Shown one piece after another: positions 12,482 to 25,139 of a DNA stretch of 64,000 bases. How positions within the stretch are numbered: the first letter of the stretch is position 1; each line of letters opens with the position of its first letter. Position numbers and translations under genes: made by a program. Source of the DNA: Rutpela maculata (taxonomy: Eukaryota; Arthropoda; Insecta; Coleoptera; Cerambycidae). The DNA lies in the NCBI GenBank assembly GCA_936432065.2, contig OW386289.2:39883538-39947537 (forward strand), written 5' to 3'. Under the pieces are notes generated by a model that saw only the letters and a list, made by a program, of their open reading frames with translations, did no database searches and was not told the DNA's origin.

Positions 12482-14734
12482 TTATACTTTAATATACTAT
12501 TTAAATAAAAGTCCCATTTTCTTTTCTATTATTTGTTTGTAATATGTGTTTTCCATTTAATTTTATTTAAATAACAGAGAATTATATAAAATTAATGAAA
12601 GCTGAATAGTTTCTTAGAAAAAGTGCCTGCAACATAAATGTTTAAAATGAATAAGATTCCAGAAAGGTTCAATGTAATGTTGAAAAGGGACAAAGAGGTA
12701 ACAAACACGTGTTAATAATAAGACACAAAAGAAGATACTAGAACTTACTTTGACTGAATTTTAAAGTAAATGGACCACTGCACATTTTAAGGAATATATG
12801 ACACATTTTAAACTAATTAGTTGGCGGGAATTATGGGGTAAAAGAATCATTGTGTACCGTGGACCACACGATTCAAGCACATTACGGTAAAAATATTTTA
12901 TAGCACATCAAAAAGTTGCCTCTAACCTGCCCTTCATTACATATTTTTTTTACATATTTCGGTACATATTTAAATACCGGTTAACAGGTTATGTTCATTT
13001 TTATTTACCGATTTACAGGTTATTAAAATTTCCTATAAATTGCATTGTGCATGTTTACAACTTTATTACTTTCTCAAAGCTTCCTTTTAGTAAAACCTAA
13101 GTTTATATTTTCTGCAAAAGATTCAAATAATAGAAAAATATGGAGACTTCCCCCATTCAAAATATGTTTTAAAATGACTTATTTTTAACAATTATTAAAC
13201 AAATTAAATAGTGGAAGCCATTACATTGTGATAATTAATTATAATGAAACAGATGAAAACACCTTTCTTTGTTTTTTATCATTAATTTATTATAACCAAA
13301 CGTTACTGCAGTTTCGACAAGCGTGTAATTTTCAAACAGTTGATTCACAAATACAAAAATTATTTATAGTTTAATTTTGTGTTTTAATGTTTAAAATTTA
13401 CTTATTAATTTAAAGAAAATGCAGTGATATCATTTTCCAAATTTTTTTGCGCATTCTTCATTTAGAAAATATATTTTTAAGACACTTCTTTTCAATGGTT
13501 TTTTTAAGATTTAGAATTTTTTATAAAAATTTAAAATTGGCATACTAATAAATAAAATGCAGAGGTATTATTGTTGAAAACTTTATACCAATCATTATTA
13601 GCCAATCGGACACGTTTATTTTGTCATTGTTGCTATGACAACCATCAATTTTTTTGGAAATTCTACTTACCCATGAGCACCTACCTATGTGATTAATAAG
13701 TGGAAATTTCCCTGGTTTGACAGCAATGATTAGACAATGGCGTTTATATTATGAAAAATATCTTTATATTTATTTTGAATTAAATTATTACAATTCTGGC
13801 TTACCATGATTCCTTACATCATTAACTAATTCCAAATGCTTTAAAAATTCCACTTGTACATCTTCTTTCCTCAGAAAATAAAGCACAGAGCCATTTTATG
13901 ACATATTCCAAGACACTTGTGATTCCATGGCTAACTATTAGCGATTTTTTTAGGGGATATTATTTGTCACCACTTTAAATCACAGCAAATATTATTTCAT
14001 CTTGATTTCCCTTCACTGTAGTATAAAGATTGCATACGAAATAAATTATTATGACTAATATTAATTCGCTATATTATTTTCATGTGGCTAGAGATTAGGG
14101 AATATAAGAAATAAGTACACTAAACTTGTTTTAATTTTATTTCACTCTCATTATTCCATATTTTATCTACTATTAAATATTTCATTTTACTAAGATCTGA
14201 GAAAACCACATAAAAAAATAAAAACCAAAACCAGCAGCTGCCTACAACTTCTCATTACACTTGTTGTCACATCTAAGGAAAATTAAAATCATAAAATCGC
14301 TGCAGCAAGACAATTACTTCTTTACCTTATTTGGATGGTTAATTTGACTCCACTTAACGGTAATAGTGGAGCGGGAATCGGTATTCCCGCTCAAATGTAC
14401 CCTCCGCATGACGAATTTTTTTATTACTTCCAAAAGTTGAGGCACCAATATACTGTAAACTTTGCCTTTTATTTGTCTATTTACTGTCCACTTGTATATG
14501 AAATGAATTTTGCATTTACATTCCTATTCATGTTAATATTAATAGTTAATTTGAATTAGGACCTACCATTTTTTTTTTAACTAGGTATATGGTTTGATGC
14601 GAAGTTTTGGCCACAATCCAGTTATTAAGATCATTCGAGGGTTATTAGCTATTTTATTATTTAACTATTAAATAAATGTAAATATAAAAGTAACAAATTG
14701 ATATACTTAATACTTAGTACTTAACTAAATTCAT
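12482..14734. other. AT-rich sequence without recognisable gene
   Basis: Nothing is visible beyond short open frames with no domain content. Confidence 0.5.
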
Positions 14735-15556
14735 GTAATGCTAATATATATTAGCGTGACCGGATTGAGGCACCAATATTCAGAAAGTAGGTAATATCAT
14801 ATTAAATAAAAAAGTGTGTAAATTGTGATTTGCATAATACCTAAATAATATTTTCTAATCATGATAAAAGAAACTAAATAAAAATATAATTAATTGTAAA
14901 AATAAATCAAGAACAGGCTTGTAAATAGTGAATGAATGTTTCTATACCCTACTGATAAGTTCTGAGTTCGAAAAAACTTGTACTTTTCTAGGGTTGAAAT
15001 AGAATGTAAGGTTCAATAGTTGTTGTGAATGACTGAATTTCAATAAATATAAACATTTTTTTGCTTTAAAATGCTAGGAATCCTATCATGTAATTCAACA
15101 ATTTGTAAGTATTAGCTAGAAGAGTAGTTGTTTTGATTGGTTCTCTAATAATGAGTGTTTTAAAGTGTTTACTTAAGTAGTATATTAGCGTGACCAGATT
15201 AAGGTACCAATATACAAAAAGTAGATAATATCATATAAAATAAAATAGTGTGAATGGCTAAATTTAAATAAATGTTATAAAAATTTTCAATATATTTTTT
15301 GCTTTAGAATGCTAGGAATCCTATCGTATAATTCAATATTTCGTTAGTATTAGCTAGAAAAGTAGTTGTTTTGATTAGTTCTTCAATAATGAGTGTTTTA
15401 AAGTGTTTACCTAACTAGTGTATATTAGCATGACCAGATTGAGGCACCAATATACACAAAGTAGGTAATTTTATAGTAATAAAAGAATGTGTAAGTTGTG
15501 ATTTGCATAATACCTAAATATTATCTTCTATTTATGATAAAAGCAAATAAATAAAA
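14735..15556 (+). mobile_element. Diverged copy of the hammerhead-ribozyme repeat family
   Basis: It contains the ribozyme-bearing segment (14925-15015) followed by two direct repeat units starting atgctaggaatcctatc at about 15070 and 15309. Each unit ends in the tattagc(g/a)tgaccagatt stem-loop block. It has the same order as the right arm of the 28.3-30.0 kb element but is more diverged and lacks the mirrored left arm. Confidence 0.8.
14940..15008 (+). ncRNA. Degenerate hammerhead ribozyme
   Basis: Stem I strands are TTCTATACCCTA (14940-14951) and TAGGGT plus ATAGAA on the 3' side. The core reads CTGATAA at 14952-14958, so the conserved G8 is changed to A. Stem II is shortened and no longer pairs well. 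GAA and the A-run/T-run stem III remain. The altered core base predicts loss of activity. Compared with the 29.4 kb copy, the ACTCTA/TAGAGT helix has become ACCCTA/TAGGGT, a paired change. Confidence 0.65.
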
Positions 15557-15588
15557 ATATAACACAGCCACACAAAAAAAAAACAAAT

Positions 15589-15956
15589 ATTTTCCAAAGG
15601 TGAAAGACATCTGTCCTTATGTTTTTTGGGCCGCTGATTCCAAATATCACGTCAAAAATATATGTTTCACTGTTCAATTTTTAGCAAATTGACATTTTAT
15701 CCCTAAATTCGGGGTTAAATGGCCTTTAAAACTAATAGCACAATATGCGTTGAAGTGAAACTTCTGAATCGTTTAAAATGGCTCTTGTCACATTCTCCCA
15801 ATGTTCTATCGTACCACGGAAATTATGGTGGTGTACTCCCCCCCACCCCCCCACCCCCCCCAAAAAAAACTAGTGCAGTGAAACATATATTTTTGAGGTG
15901 ATATTTGGAATCAGCCTCCCAAAAAACAGACAGATGTCTTTCACCTTTGGAAAATA
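15589..15956. mobile_element. Foldback element with ~85-bp arms
   Basis: Left arm (about 15589-15675) and right arm (about 15872-15956) share ttttccaaaggtgaaagaca and its complement, plus ttttttggg(c)cgctgattcc, inverted. The left side is preceded by acacagccacacaaaaaa, the terminal-type motif also seen at 20.5 kb. The loop carries a C-rich run at 15838-15860. Confidence 0.75.
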
Positions 15957-15969
15957 AAATATTTTTTCT

Positions 15970-16432
15970 GAAATCGATCGGCAATGTCTACATTTTCGGC
16001 GCGATTTCAGAACGAAAAATGCACAATTCCAGTATTTTAGTCCGTTGCTAAGAAACTATCAGAAAACGGACCGGAAAAGATCCGTTGCCAAGCAAAGATC
16101 AACAAAACCGTACGGGAAAGTAACATTCCCGTACGGTTTTTAGGTATATATTAGACAGTAAATAAATACACGCAGACAAGCCAACTATCATTAAAATTGC
16201 ATTTATTAGTAAGCAGTTAGATTGTAAAGAAATGTTATGCATTAATACAAATTTCTTAATTTATAATAATATTGATTGTGATTTCAGAAAAAATAGTATG
16301 TATATTTCGGTGTGAAAGCACATTTCCGGACTTCGATGCTTGTTGGCCTCGGCTAGCGCCTCGGCCAACAATTTGCATCGTCGTCCGGGAATTTATTGCT
16401 TTCACACCTAAATACACAATATACTATTTTGG
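15970..16432 (+). mobile_element. Hairpin-bearing MITE-like repeat (copy A)
   Basis: It shares its order with an opposite-strand copy at 30.95-31.27 kb: gcgatttcag, a perfect-type hairpin, an AT-rich middle, ataatattgattgtgattt, aaaaaatagtatgt, then a GC-rich hairpin containing gtccggga and attgctt. Hairpin 1 is a perfect 15-bp stem (16104-16118 with 16126-16140, 7-nt loop). Hairpin 2 has outer arms ggtgtgaaagca (16309-16320) and tgctttcacacc (16397-16408), and inner arms ttgttggcc (16340-16348) and ggccaacaa (16363-16371). Confidence 0.75.
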
Positions 16433-19400
16433 GTGGCTGTTTAATTAATTTTAATCATGTAATACCTACTTAATTACTACTGAAAATGCAGAGGAAAGAT
16501 ATATGTAGTACGACTTTTTCGGTTTTTAAATTGATTAACCAAACATTTCATACTTTTTAATTCCAGATTTACTTGAGAAGCTTGACCATTTTTTTAAGGT
16601 GTCCAAACCAAGACTGAGTTGTTTTTGGGATGCCAGTATTTTAAATATTGTGTATAAATCGAAAGGTATCTAATAGGTTTCTTAGAAATATTTTTCTGTT
16701 CCTTATCCAAAACTGCTAAAATTTACGGGGACACATTTTAAAAAATGTGAATTGTAATTATAAAAGAAATAAAAAAATTTGCAGGTGAACTAAACCTTCT
16801 TTCCAAATAGCGCAAAATATTTATTTAAACGACTAAAGATCTAAAAAGATTTTGAAATATCAATCATTTATTATTTAAGTGCGTAGACTTGTAAGGAGGC
16901 AATTATTTTTTTATATATATAATTTTACAAATATTTGATGATGGTAAAAAGAAAAACACTTTTTTTCTTCATTTAAACGATTTTTTTGGAATTAGTTTAC
17001 AATTTTAGAAAGTGAGACCAAAACATTGAGGACTAATTTTAGGGAAGAAGAAATATCAATTTTTTTATTTATAAGACACCAAAACACAAAAATTAACGTA
17101 TCTCGGCCCCAAATTCAAGTAAATCACATTCTGTTTTTCAGATGTTGGTTTATTCATCTACATTCATAATTCTCGACTGTTTTTGATTTCATAAAAAACC
17201 AGACTTATTAAAATTTGTTTATAATTACAACTGTGAAAATTATAAACAAATTCCAAAAAAAATGTTTAAATTAAAAAAAAACATGTTCTTAATTGTGCTG
17301 CAAAATACATTAAAACGACTGATATTTAAAAAATGCGCTTCTATGAGTCGGTGCATTTAAACATTAATCAACTGAAATTTCGAAGTCTTTTTTATTTTCA
17401 GCTGTTTAAATAAATATTTTGCATTAAAATTAGACATCAATGTTTAGCTCGATAAAAGGGAATACTCCTATTATGATTTGTGTATTATTATTACATTATA
17501 TTCTTTATATTATTCCAAAAAGACAATTTTAAAAAATATATATTTTTTGTAAATTAACAAATTATCAGATAGTTTATTTGGAAGTTTTATTTATTTCAAA
17601 TTTTATTGGGAACAATTGGTATTTTTATTTTTGAGATGCAATTACTAGTATAGGATCGAGAGAGAAATATTTGAATTTCTGGTAGATTTTACTAGCAACA
17701 CATGTTCATGGTTAACTTTATTTTTAAGAGCATCCCTCTACTTGGATACTGTTGTAATTGTAAAATATTATCTTTGCTAACCTTTTCTGTTGACAATTGA
17801 ACAGCTTAAAGCATGGCGTAGAAAATGAATTTATGGCTTTATTGGCCCTAAAATTCTCATCTTATGAACTCGTTTATGAAATGAATTTTGCTATTAAATC
17901 CCTATTCACATTATTTTCTTATTATACCTATTTGATTTAATCAGATAGGTATATTTTAACCAAAAAAAAAATATATATAATCATAATAGAAAAGAAATCG
18001 TACAGAAATCCGTTTCATAACAGGTTGAACTCAATTATCGAATGTATGTGTGTGTGTGTAGATAGTTTCTTGTAAACAGGATAACTTCTATTAGACTTAA
18101 AATAATTATTTCTTTGGCGCGTATGTAAAATAGTGTGGTAAAATACTCCCTGTTGAAATTGGGCCATATCCGCCCTACAGGGCGATAACCAGAGGCGTAC
18201 AAATGATCAGGTTTTACATAAACTGTGTTTATTATAATTTTAGAAAAATATTACTATACAAAAATATGAAGATATATAGGGTATCAAAACTATATAATAT
18301 AGTGTGTCTATAAGGTTCGAAAGTACTTTTACGTAGATTGAAGAATCTATCAATTTAACTTCAAAATGCTATTGAGATGTTATTAATAATGAAAATTGCA
18401 TTCGTGTGCTACCGAATGCTAATACATATTAAACATGATGACTGTAGTTAGACTGAAAATTTTTATTTCAAATTTCGAACATTTGTAAGAAATTAGAGCA
18501 TATCAGTCATACAGGGCAAGCATTTCCTCAAAACAATACAAAAAAGAGACTATTAGACGAATGTGAAATTATGCATACAAATTAAAATACATTCAAATAA
18601 CTTTAAAACCTTAGTTCATTATTACAGTGTAATAAAAGGCTAAATTAAGGTCGATAACGATGCCATACAACCTAATTTTATTTAAGCGCCTTTTATCTAC
18701 ATAAAAACCTATGTATTTTATTTGGTGTAACAAAAAGTTTTGCATTCAATCTAAGTTCCGGACGATATTTGAGTAAACAAAACAATGTTTAAAGTAGAGT
18801 ATTTCGTCTTTTTTCTTAGCTACCACTAGTTGTATAGGTCATATCACAATAAACAACAAACTAGAATGTTTATTATGAAATTGCGACGAAAACTAGATGT
18901 GCCTAACCCTTCTCGTCGATATGTCGAAAAAATTAAGACAATTAAAATCGATAGCCTTTAAACAATTGACGGTGACTTAAGTAATAATGCATACATTTCA
19001 ACGAAATTTTAGGAAATAACGCTTCTAGTTGAGCTAAATCATCATGGCATAATATTAAGGCGAACGCCTAAAAAAATAGCTGTCGAAAATTGAATAGTCG
19101 ATTGTAAATGCATCAAGTCGTACAACATCTTTTTTGTTACAGTGAAGGTTTTTTCATGTACTTTTTATTAGGCTTAATAATCTACATTGTTTTTTGAAAT
19201 ATTTAAAGTCATTTCTTGCTTTTCTTTAAATTATCTTTTTTAAACAAATCAAAACTCTATTCGAAAATTAAAGTTATTATTATGCATCAAAAATATACAA
19301 AAAAGAAACAATTTAAAAAATCTGTTTTTTTTCTATGCCCATTGGGAACAGTGATAAAAGATTTTGCTTGCGCGAAAATATGCATTTGTTTAAAATACAG

Positions 19401-19487
19401 TTTTTTCAATACCACTGAAAATTAGATGAAAAAACCTACATTCTGAAAGAAATATATGTTGTTTTTCTACGACTCGTCCGTCCACTT
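16433..19487. other. AT-rich sequence without recognisable gene
   Basis: No supported exon. A short GT run lies near 18046-18059. Small palindromes such as ccctacaggg (about 18174) are too short to interpret. Confidence 0.5.
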
Positions 19488-19488
19488 T

Positions 19489-20493
19489 AGTCCGGCCATG
19501 TAAAACGCGGAGCTTGACGCTCGGAATGCCCCCCTCATCGGGACTACTTTTAATCCATGTTTTTTGAGTCGCTGATCACGAAAATCGGAGTCCCGCGGCT
19601 CTAAAAATAGTGCGTCACCTCTAACAATGCCAAAAACCACCCCTTTTGGGAATAATACTGTAAAATAATGTTATGAATGTGCCAATTGTAATGATATTTT
19701 GCCAGTTCAGTATGTTCATCTAAATTAAGGACAAATTTTATAGAGGGGGTGAAATTTCCCCTAAATTGACGTAAAATGAAAAATGATTGAATTTTTTTTT
19801 ATTCACTTTTTGATTAAAATTTAGATGAATGGGGATTTTATAATGAAGAAAAGTTTTTTCCAACCCTTCATGGGTGAAAACTACCTACGCCTTTAAATTG
19901 AACTAACGCTTAGGGGTGAAAAAATTTTGTGGTATTTTTTTCGACGGAAGTTTATCAGAAATTACAAGCAAACTACATCTCTACTTAATTTCTAAGCGTT
20001 AGTTCAATTTAAAGGCATACAGAGGTAGTTTTCACCCCTGATGGGTTGGAAAAAATTTTCTTCATTATACAATCCCCATTCACCTGAATTTAAGTCAAAA
20101 AGTGAATAAAAAAAATTCAATCATTTTTCCAGTTTTCACCCCTTGGGTTGGAAAAAAATTTTCTTCATTATACAATCCCCATTTATCTAAATTTAAATCA
20201 AGAAGTGAATAAAAAAAATTCAATCATTTTTTCATTTTACGTCAATTTAGGGGTATTTTCACCCCCTCTGGTTAGCCCTCAGCATAAAATTTATCCTTAC
20301 TTTAGATGAACATACTGAACTGGCAAAATGTCATTACAACTAGCACATTCATAACATTATTTTACAGTATTATTCCCAAAAGGGGTGGTTCTGGCATTTT
20401 TAGAGCCGCGGGAGCCCGATTTTCGTGATCAGAGACCCAAAAAACATAAAATAAAAGTAGTCCCGATGATGTATTCCGCATTTTACATGGACT
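19489..20493. mobile_element. ~1-kb foldback element
   Basis: Left arm (about 19489-19905) and right arm (about 19990-20493) are inverted copies. The ends read agtccggccatgtaaaacgc on the left and gcattttacatggact on the right. Further in they share ggcatt(g/t)tta, ttatgaatgtgc, ttcagtatgttcat and ggggtgaaa. The right arm contains a second copy of the ggttggaaaaaatttt...cattca(c/t)c segment, making it longer. The central spacer holds aacgcttaggggtgaaaaa. No coding content is seen. Confidence 0.8.
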
Positions 20494-20837
20494 GCTTGAA
20501 CAATTGACGATTTAATTTACTACTTTGTTATTCTTTTGTTCATTACACAGGCACACACAAAAAAAGTCGAATGCGAGAAGACCTATGTATTCCCATGCAT
20601 TTTGACCCGCTGAACACGAATCAGATGTCCGTTTTGCCCGATTGGCTCTTGCATTTTTGCTGACCTCAAAAAACACCTTAAAAATGCCCAAAACAAGTAA
20701 ATAAAAAGCTTAAATGAGCTGATCACTATATCTATACGTAATTTGGGGCGCTGAAACTGAATATGAGGTGGGAATTACCAGATCAGTTGGGAATTTTAAC
20801 ATAACCTCAAAAAATGCCTAAAAATTTAAAACAAATA

Positions 20838-21140
20838 AATTAAAAGCTTAAACCAAGAACTTTAAAACTAACATAACCTAAGGCAAGAGCTAAAAGCTTT
20901 AAACCAAGAACTTCAAACTAAGAATTCTTAACCCAACATAACCTGAGACAAGAACTTTAAACCAAAAACTTAAACCTATTATAAATTAAGACAAGGCTGT
21001 TAAGTTCCTAAGGCAAGAACTATTAAGGTTTAGAGTTCTTGGTTCAGAGTTCTTTGTGTAAAGTTCCTGTCTTAGAATATGTTACATCTAGAGTTCTCGG
21101 TTTAAAGTTCTTTGTGTAAAATTCTTGCCTTGTTTTTAGT
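20838..21140. repeat. Degenerate minisatellite
   Basis: Variants of accaagaacttt(a)aaac and cataacctaaggcaagaac alternate. From about 21020 they continue in inverted form (aaggtttagagttcttggtt). Confidence 0.65.
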
Positions 21141-21462
21141 AAATTCGAGTTCGAAAAAAAAAAAATCAACGATAAAATAAAAAATATTTATCTAAAATGG
21201 TATGGATAAAGGTTTTCCATGATACCTTGCATCATATGTTATAAGATGTTGGACAAATGGAAAGAACGTTAAAAAGTAAAATATAAAAATCCAATGATAT
21301 CGAAGGAGCCTGGAATCCGTGAAGAGTGTTATTTTTTAGCAATACAAATGTTTCCGGAATTAATGCTAAAAAGGGTTAATGGAAACTGATTGTTCCGAAA
21401 GTCAAGAAGATGACAGTGAATATGAGTGTTCGATAAGAACTAAAACTCCCAATATTTGGTGA

Positions 21463-21672
21463 AATGATAAACTTAATAATGTTATTAGAAATTTTGGTCT
21501 ATCTAATGGTAGGGAAGAATATTTAGCGCCGATTATGGAAAAAGACAATTTAGTATCAAGTGATGTTCGTTCTAGCTCATACAGAAAAAGAGAAAAAAAA
21601 TTTGGAAAATATTTTACACAAGGAAAAGAACACTTGATGAATATACTTAAACCTATCATATATAGATTTTAG
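21463..21672 (+). pseudogene. Transposon-associated protein relic (NVIRNFGLS...YRKREKKF type)
   Basis: The plus-strand frame, after an upstream in-frame stop, reads NNVIRNFGLSNGREEYLAP, then a run of acidic and polar residues, then SSYRKREKKFGKYF, and stops at 21670-21672. This resembles a widespread insect repeat-associated protein whose N-terminal part has the pattern 'L..L.RDL.LS...AE.LAS.L...NLL......YR.R...F..FF'. No start codon or continuation is preserved. It lies between the long inverted repeats of the 20.5-22.8 kb element, so it may be the remnant of that element's own gene. Family assignment is from memory of that pattern and is not certain. The minus-strand open frame overlapping it (21577-22038) has no domain I recognise. 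Confidence 0.5.
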
Positions 21673-22840
21673 ATAAATATTTTTTATTTTATCGCTGATC
21701 TTTTTTCGATTTTTCGGACCCTTGATTTTACTACAAACAAAACAGGAGGAATTCACATTATTTTCACAGTTCTGCAAATTTCTTGTAGCCCTATACTCAT
21801 AGGAAGGCAAGTTTCTTACTTCACTAGAGCTGCGGTTGCATGATGACGCCCGCAGTCCCGCTTTCCCAACCTGACCTGCCGCCGATACTGGGGTTTCCCT
21901 CCCCTGCGTCGTAAACTCTGTCTCTACTTTTGCCATGACGGCATTTTTTTTACCTAGGAACTTAGCCGAAATAAATCGTTGCCCGTGGAGGTGTCCTAGT
22001 CTCAATAGAAAAAGAAACAAATGGCATATGACAATCAAACAGAATAAAGAAAACTATACAATTCTAAACAGCTCTAAGAAAAAAAAAGTAAAAAATCATC
22101 AAGGTAAGTAAATGTTAAGTCCAAACGATATTCCTCTCTCAACAGAGCAAACTTTGAAAAATTTCACTGTTCAGTAATATTTTCCTTAGGATACTTGAAA
22201 ATTTAAAAGTTACCTATCTCCGCTCACTAGGATTGATGAGAGTATATGCTGAAATGATAGTTCTCTATGAAGTTTGCAGATTGCGCTTTAATTCTGACTA
22301 CTGTATTGTGTTCAGCGCGTGAAAATACGTCGGAAATTATATGTTCAGATATTATGTAGAGCAAAGTCAATTTCGGGCTATGATTCAGTCATTTTTGGGT
22401 ACGTTTTCATCCTAAATAAGGATTTTACAAGATATTCAATCGTCGTGCATAAATTCTGACCTTGGATTCGGTTTCAGTGCCCCAAATTAGGTATAAATAT
22501 AGTGATCAGTTCATGTAGGCATTTTATTTACTTGTTTGGAATTTTTCGGGCATTTTTTAGGTGTTTTTTTGATGTTAAAATTTCTGATCGGCCAATTCTG
22601 ACCTCAGATTCGGTCTCGGTGCCCCAAAATACGCACGGAAATGGTGATCAGCTCATTTAAGCCTTTTATTTACTTGTTTGAGGTGTTTCGGGCATTTTTA
22701 AGGTTCTTTTGAGGCTAGGAAAAATACAAGAGCCAATCTGGCAAAACGGACATCGAATTCGTATTCAGCAGGTCAAACGTCATGGGAATACATAGGGCCT
22801 GCCTTCTCGCACTCGACTTTTTTTGTGTGTGCCGGTGTTA

Positions 22841-23155
22841 TTTTTTGGACTTAAATTTTGACAAGATGATTTATTTAGGTTAGAAATATAATGGAGTAGG
22901 AGAGAGTAAAAATATATGCATTATTTCGTAAGTTATCATCAATTGTTAAAAAATTATCTTGTTTAAATTTTTTTCAACTTAACATATTGACAAAAAAGTT
23001 CGGGCTCATCGAGTTTTCTTCGCAATTTCATAACGGATATTCTAGTTTTTATTTATTTTAGTTATTATTCTATATATTTAGAGATGTTTAAAAACTGCAA
23101 AAAAACACAATTTTATACACGGTAGGTATATATAAAAACACTACAAATAAAATAT
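22841..23155. other. AT-rich sequence without recognisable feature
   Basis: I see nothing interpretable here. Confidence 0.5.
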
Positions 23156-23420
23156 TTACTCATTCCATTATAGATACTCGGTTACAGTATGCAGTTATTT
23201 TGAAAAATAAAAAAGTTAATTTGATCACATTTTGCGCTGTAAACTACACAAAGTGATAACGCTTCCATTAATATTAATTCATTATTCAGTCATAATATGT
23301 AATGTGGTGTGTGTGTATGTGTGTGTGTGTGTGTGTGTTTAATAAGAATTAACTGTCTGTTTTTGTGTGTTTGAGAGTTACATAGCATGTGTCGAATTCA
23401 GTGGTCTCATTGTTCGGCTA
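23156..23420. repeat. Dispersed repeat, copy 1, with (GT)n
   Basis: This stretch resembles 30640-30800 plus 31310-31390. Shared words include gtatgc(a/g)gttattttgaaaaata, tgtaaa(c/t)tacacaaa, aactgtctgtttttgt and gtc(g/a)aattcag(t/g)ggtctc. A GT-rich microsatellite lies at 23305-23338. In copy 2 the hairpin MITE at 30.95-31.27 kb falls between the two halves. Confidence 0.6.
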
Positions 23421-23422
23421 TA

Positions 23423-23866
23423 CAGGGTGTCCGATAATACCGGTCTGGTGCAGATTCTACATGCAAAAATATGAAAGAAAATTTATATAAATATGTCAGC
23501 TAATGCTTCCTTATTGACCTACATTCCTTTGAAGATTGAAGCCAAAAACTGGTATTCTGCTATTTTCATTTTTTTTTTTTCAATTAAATAATGGCAATGA
23601 AAATTAATTAATAATGAGCTTATTGTTACTCTACTTGACTTAATTGTTACGTGAAAACTTGAAGCACATCGTGTTTTCTCATTTACACGATTTTTCTCAC
23701 AAACGGTTAGTTTTTCGATTAAAATGAAAGAGGACCTTTTTTAATATTTTTAATTAGTGCTGTAGCTCAATTATGAAACATTTGCGGGCATTGCGGCACT
23801 TTTTTTCAAATTTTTGCGGACATAATCTGTACCAGAAGTTTGTTACCGATATTTTCGGACACCCTG
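23423..23866. mobile_element. 444-bp MITE, TA target-site duplication
   Basis: Terminal inverted repeats begin CAGGGTGTCCGA on the left and end TCGGACACCCTG on the right. Imperfect similarity extends inward (ggtctggtgcagatt on the left, aatctgtaccagaa on the right). TA dinucleotides flank both ends (23421-23422 and 23867-23868), as in Tc1/mariner-type insertions. No transposase is encoded. Confidence 0.85.
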
Positions 23867-23868
23867 TA

Positions 23869-24736
23869 TAGAATATGAAGAAAGTACAGCTAAAGATTTT
23901 TAATTATATTAAAAACAATAAGTAAATAAATCAGCAAATATTAGATATAAATTAAGGGAAGTCATCACATAATTTTTACCTGCCCAGGAATTTGACCTCA
24001 ATAGGCAGTTCACAGAGTTATAATACGATAAAGGGGTTTGTAGATTTCAAAGCGAGAAATAATGTAAACTACGGTTACTTTGTCGACAAAGGCATTAAAT
24101 AAACGATGATTAGGGGGCATTGTCGCATGTACCATAAATGTAATGTACTGTGATTTTTTTATAATTTTTAATATTCTGTATAATGTTTTATATAATATAC
24201 CCACGGACAAAATGATCGCATCATTCAAAATGTGTCATGATTTGAAGTTAATTTATTTCTAAACCGTTTGTCCGATTTTAATGATAGTTTTATTGTTTAA
24301 AAAAAAGTTGCAAAGTTGTAACGAAAACGTAACTTTTTTTATACTATATCTCCTGTCCTGGACATCAAATGCTTAGAACGACGTCGAGATGTAGTTCCGT
24401 AAGTAATTGAAGGTTTTCTTAATTTCTTTCAAATTAGATTTAATTTAAACTACTTAGGTACCCGAAAAATTTATCGGATTTTGTTCCATCTATAATATGA
24501 TTTAAAATTCACTAGCCGTAGAAACCCTGAGGTGCCAGAAAGTCATTTTAAATATCGGGAATCGAGCGCAAATGCATGGTGCCACTAAGTACGGTTAGAC
24601 ATCAGTGGTTGGGCCCTCTGCAGATTATACGGTTGAACCAAAATCCAGTTTTTATAGAAAAATCGACCAAGTAGCTCCATCTTGATATTTTGTGGGAAGG
24701 ATGTTATGATGTTTAGATGTTCAAATATGCGATAAA
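23869..24736. other. AT-rich sequence, repeat-like near 24200
   Basis: A block beginning cacggacaaaatgatcgcat (24201-24220) has the look of a transposon end, but I could not find a matching partner. No exon is seen. Confidence 0.35.
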
Positions 24737-24769
24737 ACGTTCTGGCACCTCGATCTGGTGCCAGAACGT
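24737..24769. repeat. Perfect 13-bp hairpin
   Basis: Acgttctggcacc (24737-24749) and ggtgccagaacgt (24757-24769) flank a 7-nt loop. Further ggtgcc words follow at 24778 and 24809, so this is part of a repetitive block beside the TA tract. Confidence 0.8.
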
Positions 24770-24827
24770 ATATATAGGTGCCACTCCGTCCATATATATG
24801 TGAATTTGGTGCCTGAACGTTCAGTTT

Positions 24828-24939
<112 letters not shown>

Positions 24940-25139
24940 NNNNNNNNNNNNNNNNNNNNNNNNNNNNNNNNNNNNNNNNNNNNNNNNNNNNNNNNNNNNN
25001 NNNNNNNNNNNNNNNNNNNNNNNNNNNNNNNNNNNNNNNNNNNNNNNNNNNNNNNNNNNNNNNNNNNNNNNNNNNNNNNNNNNNNNNNNNNNNNNNNNNN
25101 NNNNNNNNNNNNNNNNNNNNNNNNNNNNNNNNNNNNNNN
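24940..25139. other. Assembly gap (200 N)
   Basis: Exactly 200 N characters, probably a nominal gap where the TA repeat could not be assembled. Confidence 0.99.

Larger units (their letters stand above)
20543..22840. mobile_element. 2.3-kb element with long terminal inverted repeats
   Basis: Ends match as inverted copies. The left begins acacaggcacacacaaaaaa (20545-20564) and continues with gtcgaatgcgagaag. The right ends cttctcgcactcgac then ttttttgtgtgtgccggtgt (to about 22838). Inverted similarity continues inward for about 250 bp, to 20800 and 22560. The right end carries an extra subterminal unit (22440-22560), with cggtttcagtgccccaaa repeated at about 22470 and, in altered form, at 22614. 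The interior holds a minisatellite and a coding relic. The transposon superfamily is not recognised. Confidence 0.75.

Noticed and set aside
21577..22038. 153-codon minus-strand frame
   Set aside because: Partly antisense to a recognisable plus-strand relic; the remainder shows no domain, although a few cysteines are present.
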